A stretch of DNA of 64,000 nucleotides from an uncultured Psychroserpens sp. (GTDB lineage Bacteria > Bacteroidota > Bacteroidia > Flavobacteriales > Flavobacteriaceae). The number at the start of each line of letters is the position of its first letter. The stretch's first letter is position 1. Both the position numbers and the translations under genes were made by a program. Positions 1 through 9,419 of this stretch are shown here, piece after piece. The notes beneath the pieces were generated by a model. That model was not told the DNA's origin. It made no database searches and saw nothing but the letters and a program-made list of their open reading frames with translations. The stretch lies in NCBI RefSeq assembly GCF_947503375.1, contig NZ_CANNDQ010000005.1:186001-250000 (forward strand), in the 5' to 3' direction.

Positions 1-2208
1 CCGTTTTTGGCTTTATCACAAGACCAACTATCTGGAGAAATAAGAGAAGCCAATAATGAAGTTAGTAACATACCTTTAGCTGGCGCTAATGTGTTTTGGA
101 TTAATACGACTGTTGGTACAGTTACAGATATTAATGGAAAATTTACCATTCCATATCAGAAGAGTTACAAACAACTTATCATTAGTTATGTAGGCTACAA
201 AACAGATACAATTGATGTTACTGAACCTAAATATATAACTCATTATTTACAACCTACAAGTAAATTAGATGAAGTAACGGTTACTGCAAGAAAGCAAACC
301 ACTAGTAAATCGTTTTTAAATGCAGCTAATATAATTACAGTTAGCAGTGACGAATTACTAAAAGCAGCATGTTGTAATTTGTCTGAGAGTTTTGAAACTA
401 ACCCTTCTATTGATGTTAATTTCTCTGATGCGCTTACAGGGACTAGACAAATTAAAATGTTAGGGTTAACGAGTAAGTATATTTTAATTACAACAGAAAA
501 CATTCCCTCAATTCGTGGTGCTTCACAAGCATTTGGCTTGAGCTTTATACCTGGTACATGGGTAGAGAGCATTCAAATAACAAAAGGAGCTGGAAGTGTA
601 GTAAATGGTTTTGAAAGTATTGCAGGGCAAATAAATGCTGAGCTTCAAAAGCCAACAACCGATGATAAGTTTTTTGTAAATTTTTATGCTGCGAGTAATC
701 AACGTATGGAGTTGAACACTCATATCAATACAAAGGTGAGTAACAAATGGAGTACTGGTCTTTATATTCATGGTAATACACATCAAAGAAATCATGATGT
801 TAATGATGATGGCTTTTTAGACATGCCTTTGTACAATCAAATCAATGTGATGAATCGTTGGCAATATATCAACCCAGAAAAAGGATTGGTAAGTTTCATT
901 AATTTACGTTATTTAAATGATGCTAAACAAGCAGGACAAGTAGAGTTTGACCCTGATAGAGATCGAATGACAACAAATTTTTGGGGAAGTGAAATTGATA
1001 CTGAACGTTTTGAAATCACGACAAAATTAGGCTATGTTAATCCAGAAATCCCATGGCAAAGCTTAGGCTTACAGTTCGCATATAGCAATCATAATCAAAA
1101 TTCATATTATGGCTTGAATCAATATGACATTAGACATAATAGCGTGTATTCTAATCTAGTGTACAATTCTATTATAAGCGATTCTAGGCATAAAATAAAA
1201 ACTGGTGCTAGTTTTACCTATGATCATTATGACGAGCGCGCCATTGGAGTTAATTATGAACGAAGTGAACGATCGTTTGGCGGTTTTTTTGAATATGCTT
1301 ATGACGATTTAGACAAGTTAACTGTTACTGCTGGTTTACGTTTTGATACTCATAATCTATTTGGCGAATTCATGACGCCTCGTTTGCATGCAAGATATAC
1401 ACCTTGGGAAAAGTCGGCATTGCGCTTTTCTATAGGACGAGGGATTAGAAGCGCTAATATTTTTTCAGAGAATCAAAGTATGTTTGCAACTTCAAGACAG
1501 ATAAATATTTTAAATACCAATGGTAATATTTATGGGTTAGATCCTGAGGTTGCATGGAATTATGGTGTATCATATTTACAAGGATTCAATCTTTTTGGTA
1601 GAAAAGGAGATGTCACTTTAGATTATTACAGAACTAATTTTGAAAACCAAGTTGTGGTTGATTGGGAAAACCCTCAAGAAGTAAATTTTTATAATTTACA
1701 AGGTGACAGCTATGCGAATAGTTTTCAAATAGAAATGAATTATAATCTTTTTGAACGTTTTGATCTTAGAACAGCTTATAAATATTACGATGTGCAAACA
1801 CAATATTTAACCGGAAAGTTATCAAAACCACTAATCCCAAAACATCGTTTTTTTGCCAATGCTTCTTATGAAACTCATACAAATGAAAGCGAAAATTCAA
1901 AGTGGAAATTCGATGTAACATATAATTGGTTAAGTGAGCAGCGTTTTGCATCTACATCTAGCAACCCAGTAGAATTTAGATTACCAGAGGAATCTCCTAC
2001 AGTAGGGACACTAAATGCACAAGTGACAAAAGTATTTTCTCCTAAGTTTGAGATTTATATTGGAGGAGAGAATATTACCAATGTAAGACAAGAAGATCCA
2101 ATTTTAGGAGCAAATGATCCTTTTGGTTCAAATTTTGATACTACATTTGTATATGGTCCAATTTTTGGCAGTTTGTATTATGCTGGATTACGATATAAAA
2201 TAAAATAG
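1..2208 (+). CDS. TonB-dependent outer-membrane receptor, 5'-truncated by the window edge
   Basis: The reading frame is open from base 1, so the true start and most of the signal peptide lie outside the window; the TTG start at base 7 in the track is an artefact of the cut. What remains begins with the end of a signal peptide (PFLALSQ), then a CarboxypepD_reg-like beta-sandwich (about residues 8-90), a plug domain (about 95-210, with 'DEVTVTARK' at its start and 'QITKGAGSVVNGFESIAGQIN') and a long beta-barrel ending in an aromatic, strand-like C-terminus (YYAGLRYKIK). Such receptors import chelated metals or other large ligands using TonB energy. The next gene, 25 bases on, is an exported HMA metal-binding protein. 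From that pairing I infer a metal (perhaps copper) ligand, but the substrate is not shown by the sequence. Confidence 0.93.
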   Translation, partial: PFLALSQDQLSGEIREANNEVSNIPLAGANVFWINTTVGTVTDINGKFTIPYQKSYKQLIISYVGYKTDTIDVTEPKYITHYLQPTSKLDEVTVTARKQTTSKSFLNAANIITVSSDELLKAACCNLSESFETNPSIDVNFSDALTGTRQIKMLGLTSKYILITTENIPSIRGASQAFGLSFIPGTWVESIQITKGAGSVVNGFESIAGQINAELQKPTTDDKFFVNFYAASNQRMELNTHINTKVSNKWSTGLYIHGNTHQRNHDVNDDGFLDMPLYNQINVMNRWQYINPEKGLVSFINLRYLNDAKQAGQVEFDPDRDRMTTNFWGSEIDTERFEITTKLGYVNPEIPWQSLGLQFAYSNHNQNSYYGLNQYDIRHNSVYSNLVYNSIISDSRHKIKTGASFTYDHYDERAIGVNYERSERSFGGFFEYAYDDLDKLTVTAGLRFDTHNLFGEFMTPRLHARYTPWEKSALRFSIGRGIRSANIFSENQSMFATSRQINILNTNGNIYGLDPEVAWNYGVSYLQGFNLFGRKGDVTLDYYRTNFENQVVVDWENPQEVNFYNLQGDSYANSFQIEMNYNLFERFDLRTAYKYYDVQTQYLTGKLSKPLIPKHRFFANASYETHTNESENSKWKFDVTYNWLSEQRFASTSSNPVEFRLPEESPTVGTLNAQVTKVFSPKFEIYIGGENITNVRQEDPILGANDPFGSNFDTTFVYGPIFGSLYYAGLRYKIK

Positions 2209-2233
2209 ATATTATAGAATTAAATTAAGAAAC

Positions 2234-2587
2234 ATGAAAAATATAATTATGATTGCAATGGTATTGCTAACAACATTAACTTTTGCTCAAGACAAAAATG
2301 CAAAGGCTTCAATTGAAGTTGATGGCGTATGCTTGATGTGTAAAGAACGAATAGAGAAGGCTGCTATCAGAACAAAAGGTGTGAAATCTGCGATTTGGAA
2401 TGTAGAAACACATGAGCTTAAATTAATTTTTGATGAGCGAAAAACCAATTTAGATACAATAAGACAACATATTGCTGCTGTTGGGCATGATACTAAAGAG
2501 TTAAAAGCAACTGATGAAGCTTATAATACAGTTCACCCATGTTGTAAATACAGAGATAAAGAGGTTCAAGCAGACCACAAAAACTAG
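2234..2587 (+). CDS. Exported heavy-metal-associated (HMA) domain protein
   Basis: 117 residues. A signal peptide (MKNIIMIAMVLLTTLTFAQ) is followed by one HMA ferredoxin-like domain with the metal-binding pair CxxC in 'VCLMCKERIEKAA' and the usual Gly-Val turn ('TKGVKSAIWN'). A second possible ligand cluster, 'HPCCKY', sits near the C-terminus. HMA domains of this type bind Cu(I) or other soft metals and pass them between proteins; here the signal peptide puts it in the periplasm or outside. It follows the TonB receptor by 25 bases, almost certainly in the same transcript, and ends at a strong terminator. The metal is not determinable from sequence alone. Confidence 0.9.
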   Translation: MKNIIMIAMVLLTTLTFAQDKNAKASIEVDGVCLMCKERIEKAAIRTKGVKSAIWNVETHELKLIFDERKTNLDTIRQHIAAVGHDTKELKATDEAYNTVHPCCKYRDKEVQADHKN

Positions 2588-2616
2588 TGGTTTCTCACTA
2601 TAGTTATAAAGTTTTC

Positions 2617-2658
2617 AAAAAAAGTAATGCCACATCATCATGTGGCATTACTTTTTTT
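2617..2658. terminator. Bidirectional intrinsic terminator between convergent genes
   Basis: A perfect 12-bp stem (AGTAATGCCACA / TGTGGCATTACT) with a 6-base loop is flanked by an A-run on the left and a T-run on the right. It can therefore end transcription from both the HMA gene (plus) and the MG2 protein gene (minus). Confidence 0.9.
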
Positions 2659-2690
2659 ATGATATAGGAATTTGGTAATACTATTTACAA

Positions 2691-5111
2691 CTAATTATTA
2701 AGACTAGTGGTGTCTATTGTTTTTATTTGAGAAACAAAATTACCATCACTATCGTAACCTTCAATATAAAATTTTAATGTATCTGTATCTGTATCTATTA
2801 TTTTTAATAGTTGCGATTTGTTGTTATCTAAAAAGATGTTTGGAAACCAGCTAACTGCACCATAATGACTGAATAGCTTTGATCGGTAATTACTATATTT
2901 AGGAGTGTAAAAGTCTTTTGATTCAGAAAAACCAACTCTAGCTATACTTGCATGCGCAAAAGGTCTTGGTTTATTTTCTAAAAACCCTTTTAAGGGAGTT
3001 CTTCTTGAATATATTCTTATTACGCCATTGGCACCAGAAATACCAGAACCAAAACCTGATTTATCTATCATAATGCCTTCAATATCTGCTGTTGGAACGG
3101 TCAGCAGGAAATCAAAATCTGTTATTGGAGCACCATCGAAAAATACAAGAGGAGAATTATTTGCTTGAATAGTTAGAGGTACCATATTTTCAATTCTTAC
3201 ACCACGAGATTGTTGCTGACGAGTTACACGATATCCATTAGCGGAGATATAATCTAAAACTGTTGGAAATCTCGTTGCTTCACTTTGAGTAATTGTTACA
3301 TAATTGTCTTTTCCTGTAAGTCCATTGATCTTTAGACCTATGTCTTCAAACTTCTGTTCTTTAACTTTTGTTTTCACAAGAACTTGGTCTAGCTCAATAT
3401 CATCTTCATAGAAGAAATTTTTCAAATTAGTTTTATTAGAAACGGGAGTTTCTACTAATATTGAATTATTGGTTATTAAGTCTTCTTCAGCGATATAATC
3501 ATCAAAAGAATTCAATCTACAATTAACATATAAGTTAGGCTTTATTAGCTTTCCTTCTTTATCAAATGAAGAGATTCTAATAGTCTCACCTTTGATTGGA
3601 AAGAACTTTTCAACAGTAAATGTATGGTCATCCTTAACATCAATATTAGACCATCCAAAACCTTTGAGTTGAGGGTCTTGTAGTCTTAGTTTTTTAATAG
3701 TCTCATCTGAGTTTATTTTACCTTCAAGTGTAATACCATTTTCAAATTCGTAGAGACTTTGTGGAGGGTTATCAAATATATTGTTCCAATTATATCTGCT
3801 CCAACCTTGAGTAAGGAGAAGCACATCTAATTCGTATATTTTTTTATTATCAACATTAGTAAAATAATAGATTGGTTTTTCAATATGTCCTTTAACGTAA
3901 GGTTTTAAGTAATTGGCAGATAATATGTTGTGATCTGGATCGTAACTTAATGTAGACTCGGGTAAAACTGAAATACTAAGATTATTAAGTGCTTGATTAT
4001 TTACAGTAGATTTATTATTTACAGCATGAATTGAAAAATAAAGTGAATCGTTTTTAGTTTTAATCTTGCTTATAGCAAAATTGGTTTTAGAAGTATGTGT
4101 GCTCTTACTATTATAAATGATGCGTTCAACTATTGTATTGTTTTGCTCATCAAAAAGGGTTAAAATATTTATGCCTTTAAATAAATCAGACTTTGGAATA
4201 ACAAATAATTTTGTTTTTGAAGTTTCAAAAGAAAAAGGAATACTTCTTAAAAAACCATCTTTATGTAAAGCCAATCTGTAGGTTTTGTTTCCAATAGATT
4301 TAAGTGTTTTATCGTTGGTACTGATATTTACGAAAACCTTTTCAGTGTTAAGATTGTTTACATTTATTGTGATACCTTGATATTTGATGTCTGTAATAGG
4401 GTGGCTAATAATATTACCGTTCTCTAATTGAATCTCTGCATTATAATTCTTGCCTTGAGTAGGTGTAAACATGCATTTACCAATACCAAAGGAATTGCTT
4501 TTAAAAGTGGTCATTTCAGATTTAGAGTCGTCATATATGGTTCCATTAATTTGAACACCTTTTCCATTACTATCAATAATTTTAAATCCTAAAGAGTTGG
4601 CAACGTCATAAACTAGATGACCTCCTTCAGGTAAGAATTGAAAATCATAGGTGTTTTCAATAGTCTTAGGTTTTGTTTCGTTATAATCTTCAGCTATAAT
4701 TCTTATTTTTTGTACGAAAGCATCACTCTCTTTAAAATTTTTCATCCAATTGGTAGATGCTTTTATATAATAATCACCAGAGGTTAATGTAGAGTCTATT
4801 AAAATATTTCCACTAGCACCACTATTAACAGCTAGCCATAAATGGTTTTTTATAAGCTTTCCTTTGTCGTCATAAAGTCCAACATTAACATTGGTTGTGG
4901 CTTTAGATGGCAAGTTGTTATGTCTGTCATAAACATAAGCTTTAAACCAGATCTCTTCGCCTGAAATAAAGGTTGTTTTATTGAGATGCGTATAGATGGT
5001 TTCTCTAGGAAGCTCAAAATAGCTTTTGTATTGTTGCTCAATAGGTTTCTCTTCTTGAGAATATAAAAGTGTAAAGAAACAAAGAAAAGTGAGGAGTAAA
5101 CAATTTCTCAT
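2691..5111 (-). CDS. Exported MG2/TonB-plug-domain protein without a barrel
   Basis: 806 residues from the ATG at 5111; the track start is a TTG two codons upstream and is less likely. A signal peptide (MRNCLLLTFLCFFTLLYSQ) precedes an alpha-2-macroglobulin MG2-like segment ('YTHLNKTTFISGEEIWFKAYVYD', about residues 38-130) and further beta-sandwich repeats. Near the C-terminus (about 600-720) lies a stretch resembling a TonB-receptor plug ('PLVFFDGAPITDFDFL', 'GISGANGVIRIYSRR'), but no beta-barrel follows. Proteins of this layout are common and uncharacterised in Bacteroidota and are predicted at the outer membrane or cell surface. It is transcribed alone toward the terminator at 2617-2658. 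I cannot assign a substrate or partner. Confidence 0.85.
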   Translation of the reverse strand: MRNCLLLTFLCFFTLLYSQEEKPIEQQYKSYFELPRETIYTHLNKTTFISGEEIWFKAYVYDRHNNLPSKATTNVNVGLYDDKGKLIKNHLWLAVNSGASGNILIDSTLTSGDYYIKASTNWMKNFKESDAFVQKIRIIAEDYNETKPKTIENTYDFQFLPEGGHLVYDVANSLGFKIIDSNGKGVQINGTIYDDSKSEMTTFKSNSFGIGKCMFTPTQGKNYNAEIQLENGNIISHPITDIKYQGITINVNNLNTEKVFVNISTNDKTLKSIGNKTYRLALHKDGFLRSIPFSFETSKTKLFVIPKSDLFKGINILTLFDEQNNTIVERIIYNSKSTHTSKTNFAISKIKTKNDSLYFSIHAVNNKSTVNNQALNNLSISVLPESTLSYDPDHNILSANYLKPYVKGHIEKPIYYFTNVDNKKIYELDVLLLTQGWSRYNWNNIFDNPPQSLYEFENGITLEGKINSDETIKKLRLQDPQLKGFGWSNIDVKDDHTFTVEKFFPIKGETIRISSFDKEGKLIKPNLYVNCRLNSFDDYIAEEDLITNNSILVETPVSNKTNLKNFFYEDDIELDQVLVKTKVKEQKFEDIGLKINGLTGKDNYVTITQSEATRFPTVLDYISANGYRVTRQQQSRGVRIENMVPLTIQANNSPLVFFDGAPITDFDFLLTVPTADIEGIMIDKSGFGSGISGANGVIRIYSRRTPLKGFLENKPRPFAHASIARVGFSESKDFYTPKYSNYRSKLFSHYGAVSWFPNIFLDNNKSQLLKIIDTDTDTLKFYIEGYDSDGNFVSQIKTIDTTSLNN

Positions 5112-5258
5112 AGACAATGGTTTTTTATAAATTTAAGTAATATTGTCTAGGATATAAAAAAATAAAAGTTAATTGTTTTTTAATTATTTCCGATAATTTG
5201 TTTACTGTAAGCTACTTAAATACTTTGAAAGATAAAATGTTATATAGATTGAAGTTAA

Positions 5259-5293
5259 AAAAAAGAGACAACCTGTACAGATTGTCTCTTTTT
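5259..5293 (-). terminator. Intrinsic terminator of groES-groEL
   Basis: A 12-bp perfect stem (AAAAAGAGACAA / TTGTCTCTTTTT) with a 10-base loop lies 23 bases beyond the groEL stop codon. Read on the minus strand it ends in a T-run, so it serves groEL. Confidence 0.88.
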
Positions 5294-5315
5294 AAATAAT
5301 ACATGATAATTAGGA

Positions 5316-6965
<1,650 letters not shown>

Positions 6966-6969
6966 TTAA

Positions 6970-7245
6970 TTAAACAATTGCTAATATGTCACTTTCACGC
7001 ATAATAAGGTAATCTTTACCTTCAAGTTTTAATTCTGTACCAGAATACTTTCCATAAAGTACTGTGTCACCAGATTTTACAGTCATAGGTTCATCTTTAG
7101 TCCCTTTACCAACAGCGACAACTTTTCCTTTTTGAGGTTTTTCTTTGGCATTGTCTGGAATTATAATTCCTGAAGCTGTCTTGGTTTCAGCCTCTACAGG
7201 TTCAATTAGAACTCTGTCTGCTAATGGTTTAATGTTTAAGCTCAT
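6970..7245 (-). CDS. groS: Co-chaperonin GroES (Hsp10)
   Basis: 91 residues, typical length. GroES is the seven-subunit lid of the GroEL folding chamber. The start '[16 protein letters not shown]' and the segment '[22 protein letters not shown]', which contains the mobile loop that contacts GroEL, are diagnostic. It is the first gene of groES-groEL and is separated from upstream secG by a terminator and its own candidate promoter. Confidence 0.98.
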   Translation of the reverse strand: MSLNIKPLADRVLIEPVEAETKTASGIIIPDNAKEKPQKGKVVAVGKGTKDEPMTVKSGDTVLYGKYSGTELKLEGKDYLIMRESDILAIV

Positions 7246-7278
7246 TGTTATGTAAATTTTTTGTTGTTTGTTTATGAT

Positions 7279-7294
7279 TAACGCTTTAGCGTTA
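7279..7294. promoter_or_regulatory. Palindrome in the groES leader (possible operator)
   Basis: TAACGCT-TT-AGCGTTA, 7-bp arms with a 2-base centre, lies between the candidate groES promoter and the groES start. It does not match CIRCE (TTAGCACTC-N9-GAGTGCTAA). It could be a repressor site or a short leader hairpin; neither role is shown. Confidence 0.45.
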
Positions 7295-7325
7295 TGCTAA
7301 AAATGTGCCAATAGATGATACATGA

Positions 7326-7353
7326 CAAAGTTTCAGTAATAAAAAAATGCCAA
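7326..7353 (-). promoter_or_regulatory. Candidate groES-groEL promoter
   Basis: On the minus strand TTG, 17 bases, then AAACTTTG: seven of eight positions fit the Bacteroidota -7 box TAnnTTTG, and the -33 TTG is present. The expected start of transcription is about 75 bases upstream of groES. The -33 box overlaps the secG terminator. Confidence 0.55.
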
Positions 7354-7374
7354 CTAATCTTAGTTGACATTTTT
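7341..7374 (-). terminator. Intrinsic terminator after secG
   Basis: A hairpin of AAATGCCAACTA and TAGTTGACATTT (one mismatch, 4-base loop) with a T-run on the minus strand lies 22 bases past the secG stop. It separates secG from groES. Confidence 0.7.
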
Positions 7375-7395
7375 AATAAGTTATTTATCTAATTC

Positions 7396-7749
7396 CTAGT
7401 TTATAGAGTCGCCTAGAGTTGCAGTATCATCTGAAGATGTATTTACTGGAGTTGCAGGAACGTTAGTTGATGTCTCGTCATTATTTATGATTTTAGATTC
7501 GGTTTGACCTCCAGCGCCAGGAATGGCAAAGTTTGAGGCAAGTATCAAAGCTAAAAGCAAAGTAGCTAATGCCCAAGTACTCTTATCTAAAAAGTCTGTT
7601 GTTTTTTTAACACCACCTAATTGCTGAGTGCCTCCGCCTCCAAAAGAAGATGACAACCCACCACCTTTAGGGTTTTGTACCATAACAACGACCACTAGCA
7701 AGAATGCTACTAGTACGATAAGTATTAAAAATATAGTAAACGTATTCAT
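7396..7749 (-). CDS. secG: Preprotein translocase subunit SecG
   Basis: 117 residues. SecG is the small accessory subunit of the SecYEG channel in the inner membrane. There are two transmembrane helices (about residues 3-24 and 58-76) joined by the family segment 'MVQNPKGGGLSSSFGGGG'. A Thr/Asn-rich hydrophilic tail follows. Its start codon overlaps the stop of the TPR gene by one base (TAATG), indicating translational coupling, and it is the last gene of the miaB-secG run. Confidence 0.95.
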   Translation of the reverse strand: MNTFTIFLILIVLVAFLLVVVVMVQNPKGGGLSSSFGGGGTQQLGGVKKTTDFLDKSTWALATLLLALILASNFAIPGAGGQTESKIINNDETSTNVPATPVNTSSDDTATLGDSIN

Positions 7750-8705
7750 TATTTCTGTGTATTATTTTCTTGTAATTGTTTAATCGCTTTAATTTGGTCT
7801 GCAAAGAAACCACTTTTTTCTGGATATTTCAAACTTAAAATTTTATAAGATTGAATTGCTTTTTCATAATTGTTTTGCTCAAGATAAATTCTAGCTAAAG
7901 TCTCGGTCATTAAACCATCATGCATAATTTTATCATCTGTGTCTACATTGATTTTTGGAGTATCTTTTGATGGAACAATTTTCGGGTTGCTTTCTAGGAA
8001 TTTGTCTATTAATTTAAACCTCTCATTAGTTGTACTGACTTTTTGTGATTCTAAAGTGCTGCTTTTTTCTTCTGGAACAACCGAACTGTCAGTTCTATCT
8101 ATAGGTTTAAAGCTCGTTATTTTTAACCATTCAGTGAAAGAATGTGTTTCTGAAGCATCAAATTCAAGTGGCTTTCCAATTTTTAATGTTACTTCAGGTG
8201 TTTGCTCAATATTTTTTGTGTCTATATCTAAAATAACCTGCTCTGGAGTGGTATCTTGAAGCGATAAAAAATTGGCAACGTCTTCAACTTTCACTTTTTG
8301 TTCGAAAAGATGCGGATCAAGAACGCCTTCAGTATTCTTTATGTGTTCTTTTAAAGCATCGTCTATAGTGACGCTTCTATTTACTGATATGTCATCAATA
8401 TCGTTAACAATAATGGTCTTGAGGTGCTCAGAGTTTTGTTTTATCAACTGTGATATTTCGTTTTGATTAAACGTCTTCGAGGTAATATAATCAAATAGAA
8501 TACTACGATCTGTAGTAAAGGCAGCTGTAGTTTTTAACTCTTGGTTGTACCTGTAACTTTCTTTGTTCTTTAAACCTTTCAAATAGAGTGCTCTTGCCGA
8601 TTGTGTATAAGGAAACTCAGTAATAAGTTCTTGTAAGCTATTGGTTTGGGCAACAGTTATATTCTGAGGGTTTTGAAGTATGTATGTGTAATCTGCTGTA
8701 TTCAA
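7749..8705 (-). CDS. Conserved TPR-containing protein of unknown function
   Basis: 318 residues, no signal peptide and no membrane segment. The N-terminal 60 residues ('LQELITEFPYTQSARALYLKGLKN') and the C-terminus ('ETLARIYLEQNNYEKAIQSYKILSLKYPEKSGFFADQIKAIKQL') look like tetratricopeptide repeats; the middle is acidic and probably disordered. The start is TTG: an in-frame ATG is absent until near the C-terminus, and the TTG lies 7 bases after the lptE stop. It overlaps secG by one base. The position between lptE and secG suggests an envelope or export role, but this is inference only. Confidence 0.85.
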   Translation of the reverse strand: MNTADYTYILQNPQNITVAQTNSLQELITEFPYTQSARALYLKGLKNKESYRYNQELKTTAAFTTDRSILFDYITSKTFNQNEISQLIKQNSEHLKTIIVNDIDDISVNRSVTIDDALKEHIKNTEGVLDPHLFEQKVKVEDVANFLSLQDTTPEQVILDIDTKNIEQTPEVTLKIGKPLEFDASETHSFTEWLKITSFKPIDRTDSSVVPEEKSSTLESQKVSTTNERFKLIDKFLESNPKIVPSKDTPKINVDTDDKIMHDGLMTETLARIYLEQNNYEKAIQSYKILSLKYPEKSGFFADQIKAIKQLQENNTQK

Positions 8706-8712
8706 AATTAAA

Positions 8713-9219
8713 TTACCATTTGGCTAGTGTTGCATTAAAAATATCTTGTGTTAAACGCTCAAATATCTCTTCATGAGCAGTATCTTTTTGTGCGCCTTGT
8801 AATAGAGCATTTCCACTATAATCGTAAAAAAAAGAGAAGCGTTGTTCAAACTCTTCGTCTGGTTCATTCTTATCATAGAATCTAACATTAACAGAAACTG
8901 TTAGTCTGTTTTGTGCTGCTGTACTATTAGCTTGAGCTGTTGTAGGAGAGATACGATAGTCTGTAATTTCACCTTCATACACTAGGTCGCCATTACTATT
9001 TGTTAGATTTAAATTGGTTTGATTAAGAATTAAATCCTGTAAGGCTAGTGTAAAATCTCTATCAAAACCAGGTTCTATTAAATTAGCCGAGTTTTGAAAA
9101 TAATTAACCTGAAAGGTTTCGATATTGTCTTTTATAGATGTTCCAGTAAATGAATATGGTCCGCAGCCATAGAATAATATTGGTAAACAAAATAAATATA
9201 GGTGTTTAAATAATCTCAT
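8713..9219 (-). CDS. lptE: LptE-family LPS-assembly lipoprotein
   Basis: 168 residues. LptE plugs the LptD barrel and helps deliver lipopolysaccharide to the outer leaflet. The N-terminus is a lipoprotein signal with Cys19 ('ILFYGCGPYSFTG'). The following 'SIKDNIETFQVNYFQNSANL' and the paired strands 'GEITDYRISPTTAQ' ... 'RLTVSVNVRFYDK' match the LptE fold seen in Bacteroidota. It overlaps the 63-residue gene upstream by one base and lies 7 bases from the TPR gene. lptD is not in the window. Confidence 0.85.
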   Translation of the reverse strand: MRLFKHLYLFCLPILFYGCGPYSFTGTSIKDNIETFQVNYFQNSANLIEPGFDRDFTLALQDLILNQTNLNLTNSNGDLVYEGEITDYRISPTTAQANSTAAQNRLTVSVNVRFYDKNEPDEEFEQRFSFFYDYSGNALLQGAQKDTAHEEIFERLTQDIFNATLAKW

Positions 9220-9410
9220 TAGTATGTATTTGGACGTTTCATTGTTATAAAAGCGTAAATCTTTCCTGCTTCAATCGTAAAAGACGTGGTAATCAAGCGA
9301 TAGCCTTGGTAATGTTTGTCGTTGATTAAATCTTCAGCCTCTTTTCTAATGGCTTCAGAACTGTTAGGTCCAAACGTCATTCTTAATCTAAATATTTCTA
9401 CTGCTTTCAT
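9219..9410 (-). CDS. Small conserved protein of unknown function
   Basis: 63 residues, no signal peptide. The sequence alternates a basic N-terminal strand ('VEIFRLRMTFGP'), a helix ('SEAIRKEAEDLINDKHYQ') and two strands ('YRLITTSFTIEAG', 'YAFITMKRP'), which suggests a small beta-alpha-beta fold. It is probably real because it sits snugly in the operon: 9 bases after the sigma54 activator and a TAATG overlap with lptE. I do not recognise the family. Confidence 0.75.
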   Translation of the reverse strand: MKAVEIFRLRMTFGPNSSEAIRKEAEDLINDKHYQGYRLITTSFTIEAGKIYAFITMKRPNTY

Positions 9411-9419
9411 AAACTTTTC

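Noticed and set aside
7246-7395. CIRCE heat-shock operator upstream of groES
   Set aside because: No TTAGCACTC-N9-GAGTGCTAA-like sequence is present; the palindrome there is different.
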